64,000 bases of DNA from Chitinophagaceae bacterium. Its GTDB lineage: Bacteria; Bacteroidota; Bacteroidia; Chitinophagales; Chitinophagaceae. The notes under the pieces are model-generated. The model ran no database searches and had not been told where the DNA came from. It worked only from the letters and a program-made list of their open reading frames with translations. Position numbers and translations under genes: made by a program. The number at the start of each line of letters is the position of its first letter. The first letter of the stretch is position 1. Positions 35,377 through 45,100 of this stretch are shown one piece after another. The stretch spans positions 1 through 64,000 of the forward strand of contig JACMLY010000052.1 in the NCBI GenBank assembly GCA_014379345.1, in the 5' to 3' direction.

Positions 35377-36339
35377 TTAACGCTGCTGCGGTGGCTGCGG
35401 CATTGGCATTTGAGGCATGCCTTGCTGCGGTGGAGCGTCCTTAACACTTGTCACCTCGATCTCAAAAAACAGGTTTTGATAAGGTTTAATAACAGGCGGT
35501 GATCCCTGACCACCATAACCCAATACGGAAGGAATAAAGATCCTTCCTTTACCACCTTCTTTGAAAACGGTTACCCCTTCAAGCATTCCGGGAATTGCGC
35601 CTTGCACTCCGGCCATAAACTCAAATGGAGTCAGTGGATGTTTCTCGAGTTGTTTGTTGCTGTCAACGTTGGAATCAAAGAATTTTCCATCCATTAAATA
35701 ACCTGTATAGTTAATAGAAACAATTTTTCCTGAATCGGCCTGCGGTCCTGTGCCGGGATTCTGTATTTCGTAAAACACTCCGCTTTTAGTTTGCTGGGCT
35801 TTTATATTATTTTTTGAAAGGTATTCTTCGATCTCCTTTATTTCTCCAACTTTTCTGGACTCGTCTTTTTGTTTTTGTTTAGCCATTTCTTCCATCTGGT
35901 CTTGCTGAACAGCTTCCCTGCTTGGCAATATTTCAAGCACACGAATGGTCAATACCATTTTGTCTTTTGCTTTGAAAGACGGAGGTAACTGGCCCGGATT
36001 TCTTTTCATCAGGGTATCTATTTCAAGAATGATCACGGCACTATCGCCCTTCCGCAACAGTGAAAATATTTCTGCCGGGTTATAATCCGGCCCTACGCTA
36101 TCAACTTGTGCGTAAGTGGGCATCGATCCATATGTTGTTCCCAATACTGAATCGCGCACCTTATTGGAAAAATGGATCTTTATCAGTTCGCCTTTTTTCA
36201 CCAATGGTCCTTTACCATCGGAAATGATCTTATAGGAAAGTCCGCTCCGCGTTTTCTTGAAACCGCCTTTTTCAGAGCAACCAACCATTAAAACCATCAG
36301 TAAAGTAGCAAGAAGAATTGTTGTTGTTTTTTTCATCAC
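35377..36339 (-). CDS. FKBP-type peptidyl-prolyl isomerase lipoprotein
   Basis: 320 residues. The signal ends in MVLMVGC near residue 21, a lipobox. An N-terminal FKBP-like half (GELIKIHFSNKVRDS, near 50) is degenerate, and the C-terminal FKBP domain (about 205-305) is complete, with VSINYTGYLMDGKFFDSNVD, FEFMAGVQGAIPGMLEGV and FIPSVLGYGGQG. It should fold or chaperone proteins in the periplasm. The end is a Pro/Met/Gln tail (PQMPMPQPPQQR). It is read after the DHH phosphoesterase gene with a 36-bp gap, so they are probably one operon. Confidence 0.93.
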   Translation of the reverse strand: MMKKTTTILLATLLMVLMVGCSEKGGFKKTRSGLSYKIISDGKGPLVKKGELIKIHFSNKVRDSVLGTTYGSMPTYAQVDSVGPDYNPAEIFSLLRKGDSAVIILEIDTLMKRNPGQLPPSFKAKDKMVLTIRVLEILPSREAVQQDQMEEMAKQKQKDESRKVGEIKEIEEYLSKNNIKAQQTKSGVFYEIQNPGTGPQADSGKIVSINYTGYLMDGKFFDSNVDSNKQLEKHPLTPFEFMAGVQGAIPGMLEGVTVFKEGGKGRIFIPSVLGYGGQGSPPVIKPYQNLFFEIEVTSVKDAPPQQGMPQMPMPQPPQQR

Positions 36340-36375
36340 TGAATTTTTAATTTTTATGCGAGCATTAGATAGTCA

Positions 36376-37383
36376 TTATTGCAGCAACGAAGCGTTTTCT
36401 TTCATTGCGATGATAAACTGTTGTATTGTTTTATCGAGCGAATCACTGCTCCGGCCTCCGGATGCATTGTAGTGCCCGCCACCCTGGAAATATTTACGTG
36501 CAAAATTGTTTGTATCAAAATCACCTTTGCTGCGAAAACTCCATTTGCGCTCTTCATCCCTGTCGATCACAAGTGCCGCTAATTTTATTCCCTGGATGCT
36601 AAGCGGATAGTTTACCAATCCTTCGGTATCACCCGTTTTTACCTGGTATCTCAACAGATCTTTTTTAGAGATCGCGATCAGTGCTGTATTATATTCATAA
36701 TATACTTCCATGCGGTGCATAAGAACATGCCCGATAAATCGCAGCCGGTTCTCCAAAAAATTGTCATAGATATTCTCATGTACTTTGGTATGACGCAGAC
36801 CCTTGTCTTTGAGATCGGCTACCATCCTGTGTACCGAGGCACCGGCTGCAGGAAAGCGGAATGAGCCCGTATCGGCCATCACACCGGCATAAAGACATTC
36901 TGCTATCTCATTATTGACCCGCTCCCGATTTCCTGATTCAACGATAAAATCATACACCATCTCGCAGGTGGAGCTTTTGGCCGTATTGCTGATGCCGTAA
37001 TCAAAATTAGGTGTATCGGGTTGCTGATGATGATCAATAAGCAGCCGGGTACATGTTAATTGTTGAAGTTTGGAGGCAAGATTTTTTGTTCTGGAAAAAA
37101 TATTAAAGTCAAGGCAAAATACCCAATCAGCATCATCAAGTATCACATCAGATTTGTCACGTTGAAGTTCATAGTCAAGTATCCGATCTGCGCCCGGCAT
37201 CCAGTTCAGCCAGCTGGCCCAGTTGGTTGGCGAGATCACGGTAACCTGGTGACCTTTCTGAATTAAGAAATGGTACAGGCCCAGCGACGATCCCATGGCA
37301 TCAGGATCGGGTTTCTGGTGCGTTGTAATAACTACCTTACGCGGCTGTTCCAGTAAAGAAAATATTTCCTGAATAGGTTTCAT
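36376..37383 (-). CDS. DHH/DHHA1 phosphoesterase, NrnA-like
   Basis: About 335 residues from MKPIQEIFSLLEQPRK. The longer frame, starting at 37425, runs into a repeat region and is unlikely. NrnA degrades short oligoribonucleotides and removes the 3' phosphate from pAp. The metal motifs are THQKPDPDAMGSSLG near 21, FCLDFN near 86, LLIDHHQQPDTPNF near 113 (the DHH signature) and GVMADTGSFRFP near 165. The DHHA1 RNA-binding end is YFQGGGHYNASGGRSS. The divergent ndk gene lies beyond a 200-bp word-repeat region. Confidence 0.92.
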   Translation of the reverse strand: MKPIQEIFSLLEQPRKVVITTHQKPDPDAMGSSLGLYHFLIQKGHQVTVISPTNWASWLNWMPGADRILDYELQRDKSDVILDDADWVFCLDFNIFSRTKNLASKLQQLTCTRLLIDHHQQPDTPNFDYGISNTAKSSTCEMVYDFIVESGNRERVNNEIAECLYAGVMADTGSFRFPAAGASVHRMVADLKDKGLRHTKVHENIYDNFLENRLRFIGHVLMHRMEVYYEYNTALIAISKKDLLRYQVKTGDTEGLVNYPLSIQGIKLAALVIDRDEERKWSFRSKGDFDTNNFARKYFQGGGHYNASGGRSSDSLDKTIQQFIIAMKENASLLQ

Positions 37384-37411
37384 CAAAATGGCAGCAAAAG
37401 TAGGTGTATTT

Positions 37412-37610
37412 GGATAATTGGCCAACTGGCTGATTAGCCGATTAGCAGATTAGCAAATTAGCCGACTAGCAGTCTTGTTAACAATAAATGTGATACTGGT
37501 CGTTGATGAGGGGATTCGGTCATTAGCGGATTAGCCGATTAGACATCTTTATCCAACGAACGAGATCCCATCGGCTAATCAGCTAATTGGCTAATTGGCT
37601 AATTGGCATT
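37412..37610. repeat. GATTAGCC/AATTGGC word repeat between divergent genes
   Basis: The left part (37412-37470) consists of GATTAGC, CAAATTAGCC words and the right part (37569-37606) of CGGCTAATCAGCTAATTGGC words, with a middle patch, CGGATTAGCCGATTAGAC. Left and right are reverse complements in part. It fills the promoter space of nrnA and ndk. A TTG-started ndk extension would be made of it. Confidence 0.9.
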
Positions 37611-37639
37611 ACCTTGCGCCAAAAAAAACCGACAGGTTT

Positions 37640-38056
37640 ATGAGCAATAGAACATTTACAATGATTAAACCGGATGCAATGAGAAACGGGCATGCCGGGG
37701 CCATTCTAGACAAAATCATCAAAGAGGGGTTTCGTGTAATGGCCATGAAAATGACAAAATTGAGTACCGAAAAAGCCGGTGAATTTTATGCGATCCATAA
37801 AGAGAGACCTTTTTATGGGGAACTGGTGGATTTCATGAGCAGTGGTCCGATCGTAGTAGCTATCCTGGAGAAAGAAAATGCTGTGACGGCTTTCCGAAAA
37901 CTGATCGGCGCTACAGATCCTGCAAAAGCAGATGAAGGTACTATCCGCAAATTATTCGCGGCCTCTGTTGGTGAAAATGCTGTTCACGGAAGCGACAGTG
38001 ATGAAAACGCCAAAATAGAAGGAGATTTCTTTTTTAGTGGTTTGGAAAGATTTTAA
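37640..38056 (+). CDS. ndk: Nucleoside diphosphate kinase
   Basis: 138 residues from the ATG giving [22 protein letters not shown]-led extension to 37595 is translated repeat sequence and should be rejected. The enzyme balances nucleoside triphosphates through a phospho-histidine. The catalytic His is in [15 protein letters not shown] near residue 116, and [11 protein letters not shown] and [14 protein letters not shown] mark the nucleotide site. Length and motifs are normal. Confidence 0.97.
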   Translation: MSNRTFTMIKPDAMRNGHAGAILDKIIKEGFRVMAMKMTKLSTEKAGEFYAIHKERPFYGELVDFMSSGPIVVAILEKENAVTAFRKLIGATDPAKADEGTIRKLFAASVGENAVHGSDSDENAKIEGDFFFSGLERF

Positions 38057-38083
38057 TCCAAATCCAATTCAGTGTAAGAAAAA

Positions 38084-38202
38084 TCTATGTTCCTTCTATG
38101 TACCTATGATTCTATGTGGTAAAAGATCTTGCACAGTTTTGAAGCTACCCATGTGTAGGCAATTTACCACATAGAATCATAGGTACATAGAAGGAACATA
38201 GA
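38084..38202. repeat. CTATGT hairpin element, copy B (40-bp perfect arms)
   Basis: Bases 38084-38123 are the exact reverse complement of 38163-38202, 40 of 40. The arms contain CTATGTTCC, CTATGTACC and CTATGATTCTATGTGG, a degenerate CTATG word repeat. The 39-bp loop holds CAGTTTTGAAGC and CCATGTG, as in copy A at 29952-30067. It lies between the convergent ndk and TraB/GumN genes. Confidence 0.97.
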
Positions 38203-38290
38203 AAAACTATTTTCTGAACATGTCATTTTACACACCTTAGTTGTCTTCATACATCGTACATCGTACTTCGCACATCTAACTTCCCACATT

Positions 38291-39226
38291 CTAATTGCTA
38301 TTCTCAACCGGTCTAACCGTATATCCATTCCTGAGCAATAATTTGATTACCCCCTGATCTCCGGGCAGATGCCCTGCGCCGACAGCAAATAAGAACGAGC
38401 CTTCCTGCATGATCGATGGCATGAGCTTCACCCAACGACGGTTGCGATTGTACAATAAAAGATCCATATACGATTCCATACCGGGATCACTTTTCTTCAT
38501 CAACGCGTCCATACGTTCAAGATCCTGATCGCGGTATACATCTATCATTTCATGAGTGATCTGGCGATAGTTGTCAATGCTGTCAATATAAGCCAGCAGA
38601 TCCTTTGCTTGTTTATTATAAGGAATGCTATCGAATATGCTTGCCTGGAATTCGGTGGTTTCGAGCCCCTTAATTGGCTTTTCATATTGCTTGCTTTCAC
38701 GCATAATCAATTCTTCCATCCCGTTTTTCTTTTCACACGTCATCATCTTCTCTCCTATCAGGCTTGAAACAAAATAAGGCTTAAACCGGTTCATCATGGA
38801 GAAAGGCAGTATTGCTTTATTTTTTTCGAAATAGTCCTTCACCCGTTCATACTCCGCTGATGTCAGGAGGTCTGATATTTTCACGCCATCGTTCATGCGT
38901 AGATATTTCATGGCTCCCATTAACTCGGCCATATTATCCATATCAATTTCGAAGTATATCTCTTTTGAATCTTTAATAATACTCTTTAAATTACTGCTTA
39001 ACCTTGCATCGTCAGCGCATAAAATATGCATTGTTCCAAAAAGGTATGATGGGTGCTTCAGGCCATTGCCGGATATCTCCCACAGTAAGGTTTTACCCCT
39101 ATAAGTAGCAGTTATATCTCCCTTTCTGGTATGTATCGTTTCAGTTTTCACCGGGCTTTTCTTATTTTGCGAATGACCCAAACCGGCAAGCAATATAAAG
39201 GACAACAAACCCGTTATTTTTTTCAT
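38291..39226 (-). CDS. TraB/GumN-family protein, exported
   Basis: About 311 residues from the ATG starting MKKITGLLSFILLAGLGHSQ, a normal signal peptide. An upstream frame to 39352 would put 42 odd residues before it. The family fold (erythromycin-esterase-like/Tiki-like putative metalloprotease) is marked by YLFGTMHILCADDARLSS near 60 with a GTMH motif, and FLFAVGAGHLPGDQGVIKLL near 280 with a GxGH motif. Bacterial TraB/GumN proteins have no well-defined substrate. It is divergent from the DUF3857 cluster. Confidence 0.88.
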   Translation of the reverse strand: MKKITGLLSFILLAGLGHSQNKKSPVKTETIHTRKGDITATYRGKTLLWEISGNGLKHPSYLFGTMHILCADDARLSSNLKSIIKDSKEIYFEIDMDNMAELMGAMKYLRMNDGVKISDLLTSAEYERVKDYFEKNKAILPFSMMNRFKPYFVSSLIGEKMMTCEKKNGMEELIMRESKQYEKPIKGLETTEFQASIFDSIPYNKQAKDLLAYIDSIDNYRQITHEMIDVYRDQDLERMDALMKKSDPGMESYMDLLLYNRNRRWVKLMPSIMQEGSFLFAVGAGHLPGDQGVIKLLLRNGYTVRPVENSN

Positions 39227-39294
39227 ACGAAATAGCATTTCTGGTTGTTCAATATAGTGCAAAATTGTTTGCAATTTAACCCCAAAACCTGAAG

Positions 39295-41226
39295 ATGAGA
39301 AAAACCTTCTCCCTGGCAATATTGTTTTTGCTATCCTTAACATTATTTGCACAAAAAGCTAAAGACATTCCCGCATTTGGCAAGGTCGAAAAAACCGACC
39401 TTGAGATGAAGGAATGCGATTTCGATAAAAAAGCAGAGGCACTTGTGTTGTTCGATGTGGCTGAGCTGTCCTGCACGTTTGTAGGCGAAGAGGCATATAT
39501 TGAACTGGACCGGCATATCCGGATCAAAATTCTAAGAGACAAGGGGCTCGACCAGGCAAACATTCACATTCGCTATCTGACTACTCAAAGACAAAACATC
39601 AGAAACCTGACGGCTCAAACTTTTAATCTTGATGCAGCCGGTAATATTGTTGTGTCCAAACTGGAAAAGAAACTCGTCTATGAAAAAAAGATCAATAAGC
39701 ACTGGTCTGAAGAAGTATTCACGTTTCCGGAAGTAAAACCAGGCAGCGTCATTGAATACAAATACAGTATGACTGGGGCCGGGCTCGAAGAATGGTACTT
39801 TCAGCGATCAATTCCGGTAAGACTAAGCCGATATACGATTGATTTTCCAACAGAGTTTGATATTTACTGCCAGCCTGTCTCTTCCCTGCGTGTAGAAACC
39901 AGCAAGGAAACAAGGAATCAGAGTTACATCAATAAATACACAATGAGGAACATACCTGCCTTAAGGGATGAACCATACATCAGTTGTGAAAATGATTACC
40001 TGCAAAGGTTAGAACCGAGACTGATTGCAATCAATACTCCACTGCGCCGAATTAATCTGGTACCATCCTGGCCCCAGGTCATTAAAAATCTCATGGAAGA
40101 TGAAGATTTCGGCGTACAGTTAAAGAAAGAGATTCCGCGCACAGCCGATCTGGATGAGCAATTAAAAAAAATTGCACATCCATTCGAAAAAATGACCACT
40201 ATTTATAATTATGTACGTAAAAATATGGAGTGGGACGGCATCAGCAGTATATGGGCTATGAACGGGGTAAAAGCTGCATGGAAAGATAAAAAAGGTACTG
40301 ACGGTGAGATTAACCTGATATTGGTAAATCTTTTGAAAGATGCCGGACTGATCGCACATCCCATCCTGCTAAGCAGCAGGGAAAACGGAAGGATCATGTC
40401 TAATATTCCCGGTATTTCGCAATTTGACAAGGTGATGGCGCAGGTTAAAATCAACAATAAAACTTATATACTGGACGGAACCGAAAAATACACGCCCTCT
40501 ACGTTGATCCCGGAGAAAGTGATGTTTTCAGAAGGCCTTGTCATTGAAAAATTAGATACATATCAATGGGGTTGGACCGAATTGTGGGATGACAAACAAT
40601 TACATAAAAACGTTACTGTACTGAGTGCATCTATATCCGCTGATGGTAAAATGTCGGGTGAGGCTTCGATATACAGCTATGACTATGCCCGACTGAGCCG
40701 GGTGAGTGCCATAAAAAAAGACAAAGAAAAATACATTGAAGAATATTTTACTTCAAAAAACCAGGGACTCACCATAGACAGCATACTTATCGAAAACGAG
40801 GACCAGGATAGCGTTCCATTACTCCACAAAATAATATTCAATCAACCGGTAACGGCATCGGGTGAATACCAGTATTTTTCCTTGAACATGTTTTCCGGCC
40901 TTGAACAAAATCCTTTTGTGGCAGATACAAGGTTCTCGGATGTATTTTTTGGTACCAACCAGCAGTACAGTATTATAGGCACATTTATAATACCAGAAGG
41001 ATATTCTTTCGAAACGCTTCCGAAAAACCTGCGGATGATCATGCCTGATACAAGCATCTCCATAACCCGGCAAATGGCTGCCAGAGAAAATACTTTGTCA
41101 GTACGCATCAACCTTGATTTCAAAAGACCTTTCTACAGTGTGGGAGAATATGCAGAATTCAGGGAGTTTTATAAACAGCTATTTGCATTGCTAAGTGAAC
41201 AAATTGTTTTTCGGAAAAAAGCATAA
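39295..41226 (+). CDS. DUF3857 protein 1, inactive transglutaminase-like
   Basis: 643 residues. Signal peptide (to LFAQ, near residue 20), an N-terminal DUF3857 domain (about 50-240; SVIEYKYSMTGAGLEEWYFQ) and a transglutaminase-like core (about 290-400; MTTIYNYVRKNMEWDG). Where active relatives have YGDCKG, this one has GTDGEIN, so the catalytic Cys is missing; the His position reads FDKV. It is therefore probably a non-enzymatic, exported structural or binding protein. It is first of three tandem paralogues (32-bp and 2-bp gaps), clearly one operon. Confidence 0.88.
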   Translation: MRKTFSLAILFLLSLTLFAQKAKDIPAFGKVEKTDLEMKECDFDKKAEALVLFDVAELSCTFVGEEAYIELDRHIRIKILRDKGLDQANIHIRYLTTQRQNIRNLTAQTFNLDAAGNIVVSKLEKKLVYEKKINKHWSEEVFTFPEVKPGSVIEYKYSMTGAGLEEWYFQRSIPVRLSRYTIDFPTEFDIYCQPVSSLRVETSKETRNQSYINKYTMRNIPALRDEPYISCENDYLQRLEPRLIAINTPLRRINLVPSWPQVIKNLMEDEDFGVQLKKEIPRTADLDEQLKKIAHPFEKMTTIYNYVRKNMEWDGISSIWAMNGVKAAWKDKKGTDGEINLILVNLLKDAGLIAHPILLSSRENGRIMSNIPGISQFDKVMAQVKINNKTYILDGTEKYTPSTLIPEKVMFSEGLVIEKLDTYQWGWTELWDDKQLHKNVTVLSASISADGKMSGEASIYSYDYARLSRVSAIKKDKEKYIEEYFTSKNQGLTIDSILIENEDQDSVPLLHKIIFNQPVTASGEYQYFSLNMFSGLEQNPFVADTRFSDVFFGTNQQYSIIGTFIIPEGYSFETLPKNLRMIMPDTSISITRQMAARENTLSVRINLDFKRPFYSVGEYAEFREFYKQLFALLSEQIVFRKKA

Positions 41227-41258
41227 TCCAAAAAAATAATTTTAAAAATATCTGAATC

Positions 41259-43187
41259 ATGAATAGATATGCTGTTTTGTTTATCATCTTCTTAATGTCT
41301 GCTTTATTTTGCTATGCGCAGGAATTTCCTTCTTATGGCAAGGTTACCAGTGATGAGTTAAAGTTGAAGGAATGCTCCTTTGATAAAGAGGCCACCGCGG
41401 TAGTGATGCTTGATGAAGCAGTTTCCAATTATAATGATCAAAACAATCTGATCACGAATCGTCATGTACGGATAAAGATACTCAAGGATAAGGGCATCGA
41501 TTACGCTAATATTTCCATTCCCTTCTACCGTGCGAATGAATTTGAATTTATAAATAATGTAGAAGGCTTGACTATAAACACAGATAATAATGGAAATGCC
41601 GTAATACAAACTCTTGAAAAGAAATCCATATTTACAAAAAATACTTCTGAAAGGATCGGAGAAGTTCGCTTTACATTTCCTTCAGTAAAAGCCGGAAGTA
41701 TCATTGAATACCGGTATCAAAGCACCATGAAACATTATGGTGGCCTGGAGGACTGGAGTTTCCAAAAAGATATACCGGTTGTACAAAGTAAATACGTACT
41801 CTATATTCTTCCGAGTTACGAATTTACTTACCAGGTTTTCAAAAATAATTCATTTGATATAAAAATTGAGCCTGATACGCGTGATGGCCGTGTCCTTTTT
41901 GAAATGAAGAACATTCCAGGCCTCGAGGATGAGCCTTATATGGATGCACGCCGTGATTATATTCAACGTGTTGCCTTTCAGTTGTCCGGATATGGTACGG
42001 GTAATTTCGATAAGAAAAAATATATGACATCCTGGGATGAATTAACCAAAGAACTTTTGAATTCTTCAAATTTGGGAGTACAACTCAGTAAGGACTTAAC
42101 GGGCACAGATGATTTTCTGAAGCTGGCTAAACTGAATACTTCCCAAATTGAAAAAATGACATTGATATATAATTACGTCAGGAGCAATATGGTTTGGAAC
42201 GGTTATAACAGCAAGTATTCGACAGATGGTGTTAAAGCTGCCTGGAACAAGAAGAAAGGCACAAGTGGCGATCTGAACCTGATACTGATAAATCTTTTAA
42301 AGGAAGCTGATCTGGAGACTTATCCCATGCTAGTGAGCGAAAGGTATCATGGCAAAGTAAATACACAATACCCTTTTGTTGACCAATTCAATACCGTCTA
42401 TGCGGCGGTCTTTATCGATGGCAAAAAATACTATCTTGATGCCACAGATAAATTTACACCTTCTCATATTATTCCATATAATATCCTCAATACAACCGCA
42501 TTAATCCTGAATAAAAAAGTGGGTGGTCTTGTAAATATTACCGACGAATCACTTCAATACAGGGATATTATTACGGTAATAGCAATGATAACTCCCGATG
42601 AAACGATTAAGGGAAATGTTTTTGTAAATAGCATGGATTATGCAAGGATCCGAAGGCTCGAGCGTTATTCGAATAACAGTTCAAAGTACATTGATGAGGT
42701 ATTCAAACAATCCAGAACCTCTGTAAATATTGATAGTTTTAACGTACTGAATGAAGAAAACGATTCCCTTTCGCTCCAGCACAAGTTCATTTTTGTTACA
42801 CCACTGGATGGCACCGGCGATTATAAATTTATTCCCCTGAATTTATTTTCAGGATTTGAACGCAATCCTTTTATTTCTGACAAAAGATTTAGTGATATCA
42901 ATTTTGGTTATAAAAGAACAATAAGTGTAAATACTTTTATAAGTCTGCCACCTGGTTACCTGATAGATGCACTTCCCAAGTCCATACAATTGGTAAATCC
43001 CGATAAGAGCGTGGTATTTTCAAGGGAAATATTTAGAGACGATGCATCCAACAAAATAATGTGCAGGATAAAAATGGATTTCAAAAAAAGCCATTACACT
43101 GCGGATGAGTACGATGATATAAAAGAATTTTATAAAAAGATGTTCGAAATGTTGAATGAACAAATCGTATTGAAGAAAAAGACCTAA
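41259..43187 (+). CDS. DUF3857 protein 2, inactive transglutaminase-like
   Basis: 642 residues, colinear with the previous gene throughout, so it arose by tandem duplication. Signal peptide to CYAQ near residue 21. DUF3857 domain with SIIEYRYQSTMKHYGGLEDW, then a transglutaminase-like core with MTLIYNYVRSNMVWNGYNSK. The Cys-site reads GTSGDLN and the His site FNTV, so two of the three triad residues are gone. The LDATDKFTPSHIIPY segment retains the Asp. The stop is followed 2 bp later by the third paralogue. Confidence 0.88.
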   Translation: MNRYAVLFIIFLMSALFCYAQEFPSYGKVTSDELKLKECSFDKEATAVVMLDEAVSNYNDQNNLITNRHVRIKILKDKGIDYANISIPFYRANEFEFINNVEGLTINTDNNGNAVIQTLEKKSIFTKNTSERIGEVRFTFPSVKAGSIIEYRYQSTMKHYGGLEDWSFQKDIPVVQSKYVLYILPSYEFTYQVFKNNSFDIKIEPDTRDGRVLFEMKNIPGLEDEPYMDARRDYIQRVAFQLSGYGTGNFDKKKYMTSWDELTKELLNSSNLGVQLSKDLTGTDDFLKLAKLNTSQIEKMTLIYNYVRSNMVWNGYNSKYSTDGVKAAWNKKKGTSGDLNLILINLLKEADLETYPMLVSERYHGKVNTQYPFVDQFNTVYAAVFIDGKKYYLDATDKFTPSHIIPYNILNTTALILNKKVGGLVNITDESLQYRDIITVIAMITPDETIKGNVFVNSMDYARIRRLERYSNNSSKYIDEVFKQSRTSVNIDSFNVLNEENDSLSLQHKFIFVTPLDGTGDYKFIPLNLFSGFERNPFISDKRFSDINFGYKRTISVNTFISLPPGYLIDALPKSIQLVNPDKSVVFSREIFRDDASNKIMCRIKMDFKKSHYTADEYDDIKEFYKKMFEMLNEQIVLKKKT

Positions 43188-43189
43188 AC

Positions 43190-45100
43190 ATGAAAAAAAT
43201 ATTATCAATTTTTATTTTATTTCCATTTTGCCTGTTCGGCCAATCAAAGAAAAGTGGGCTCGATTTTAATTCTACTTTGGTACAAATCCCGCTGGATTTA
43301 AAAAAAAATGCACATACCGTATTTCGGCTGGATGAAGGAATAGTAGATGTTGCAGCGCCAGGCAGGTATACGTTTAAAGTTCACCAGATTCTTACAATTC
43401 TTAATAAGGATGGCGCCCATCACCTTCATCAGGCACATGGAATAGATAAGTTCAATAAAATCGAAGACATTGAAATAAAAGTCTTCCACCAGCTTGGAAA
43501 TGAAATCGAAAAATACAGGAAAAAGGATTTTTCAGTTTCAGCAGCATACGATGGTATGTCATTGATTACCGACAATAAAGTGATGCAGCTTGTAATTCCA
43601 GTTACAGAATATCCGGTCACCCTCGAAATAAGTTATACAGAAGAAGTATCCTCGCATACTAACTTGCAACCATGGTATTTTCAAGGTTATGGAGTAGCAG
43701 TAGAACTTAGCAGGTTCATTGTAAAAATACCTGTAGAGATGGATATACGCTATAGCATAAAGAATATCAGTATTAATCCGGTTATTACAACTGTGGGTTC
43801 AAAAAAAAATTATCTGTGGGAAGTTAAAAATCTGGCTGCAAAAAAGTTTGAAGAAGGCGCTGGTGAATATGCCAGAAGCCCCAAATTACTTATAGGAGCA
43901 AATCAATTTGAATATGACGGATATCGTGGAAACATGTCGGACTGGAAAGGTTTAGGAACATGGTATACTGATCTCGTTAAGCAAACTAATCAATTATCAG
44001 GCAAATACAAAGCTGAGATCCAAAATCTTGTGACAGGCACGTTAAATGATATCGAAAAAATAAGAATTTTATACGCATATCTTCAGAATAATTTTCGCTA
44101 TGTAAACATTTCTTTAGGCATTGGCGGATTCAAGCCATTTCCGGCCGATTTTGTTCACGAGAAAAAGTATGGTGACTGCAAGGGCCTTAGCAATTATATG
44201 CAGGCATGTCTCAATGCCGTAAATATTAAAAGCTATTCGGCCCTGATCAACGCTGGTGAAGAAGAGGCTCCAGTCGATCCTGATTTTCCTTATAATGGAT
44301 TTAATCATGTTATACTATGCGTACCGATGAATAAGGATACAGTCTGGCTGGAATGCACGAGCAAAACTGTAGATTTCGCACACCTCAGTAATTTCACGGA
44401 AAACAGAAATGCCCTTTTAGTAACAGAGAATGGTGGTGTTCTCGTTGCCACACCAAGAAGCAGGTCGCATCAGAATGATTTTACCATAATTACAACCGTG
44501 GATTTGAATGAAAATGGTTCAGGAAAAATTGAAAGCAGAATGAAAACGACCGGGAAGTATAAATACGAGCAACTTTCTTATAGTCAGGAAAAGGATGATA
44601 TTAAAAAAAAATACTTTGTAAATGAGCTGGGATTTCCCGACCCCGATGAATTTGATATTTCTTTTGGAGAAAAAAACATCCAGCCTCTTACTACAATATT
44701 CCGATTGAAATTGGATAAAATAAATGACTTTTCGGCAGGCAGCAAAATGTTTTTTAAACCACGCTTTCATAGAATATGGCCTGCTAAACTGCCGGCAACA
44801 GAACCGCGCACAGAAGATTTTTTATTTGAATGTCCGTTGCAAAAAACCGATACAACGATTTTAAAATTACCTCAGGGCTACGTTGTAGATGCTTTGCCAA
44901 AAACCAAAGATCTGAAATGCGATTTTGCGACTTATCGAACCAGTTATTGGTTCGATGAAACTCAAAAAGCTATTTATTCAACTGCAAAACTGGAATTGAA
45001 CCAACATCTCATTCCTGCAGAAAAATACGCTTCGGTGAAATCGTTTTTTGATGAGGTTGTCCAGGACGGTGCGCAGCGTATCGTGATTAAAAAGGAATAG
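43190..45100 (+). CDS. DUF3857 protein 3 with an intact transglutaminase-like Cys/His
   Basis: 636 residues. Signal peptide to LFGQ near residue 18, DUF3857 domain (about 40-240) and transglutaminase-like core (about 280-400). Unlike its two neighbours it keeps YGDCKGLSNYMQAC near 325, with Cys, and FNHVILCV near 368, with His. The third position is WLECTSKT, Glu instead of the more usual Asp. It may be an active cysteine protease or transglutaminase in the periplasm. Its stop directly abuts the stop of the convergent UbiD gene. Confidence 0.88.
   Translation: MKKILSIFILFPFCLFGQSKKSGLDFNSTLVQIPLDLKKNAHTVFRLDEGIVDVAAPGRYTFKVHQILTILNKDGAHHLHQAHGIDKFNKIEDIEIKVFHQLGNEIEKYRKKDFSVSAAYDGMSLITDNKVMQLVIPVTEYPVTLEISYTEEVSSHTNLQPWYFQGYGVAVELSRFIVKIPVEMDIRYSIKNISINPVITTVGSKKNYLWEVKNLAAKKFEEGAGEYARSPKLLIGANQFEYDGYRGNMSDWKGLGTWYTDLVKQTNQLSGKYKAEIQNLVTGTLNDIEKIRILYAYLQNNFRYVNISLGIGGFKPFPADFVHEKKYGDCKGLSNYMQACLNAVNIKSYSALINAGEEEAPVDPDFPYNGFNHVILCVPMNKDTVWLECTSKTVDFAHLSNFTENRNALLVTENGGVLVATPRSRSHQNDFTIITTVDLNENGSGKIESRMKTTGKYKYEQLSYSQEKDDIKKKYFVNELGFPDPDEFDISFGEKNIQPLTTIFRLKLDKINDFSAGSKMFFKPRFHRIWPAKLPATEPRTEDFLFECPLQKTDTTILKLPQGYVVDALPKTKDLKCDFATYRTSYWFDETQKAIYSTAKLELNQHLIPAEKYASVKSFFDEVVQDGAQRIVIKKE

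Noticed and set aside
37595-37639. N-terminal extension of ndk from a TTG
   Set aside because: It is translated repeat DNA; the family starts at the ATG at 37640.
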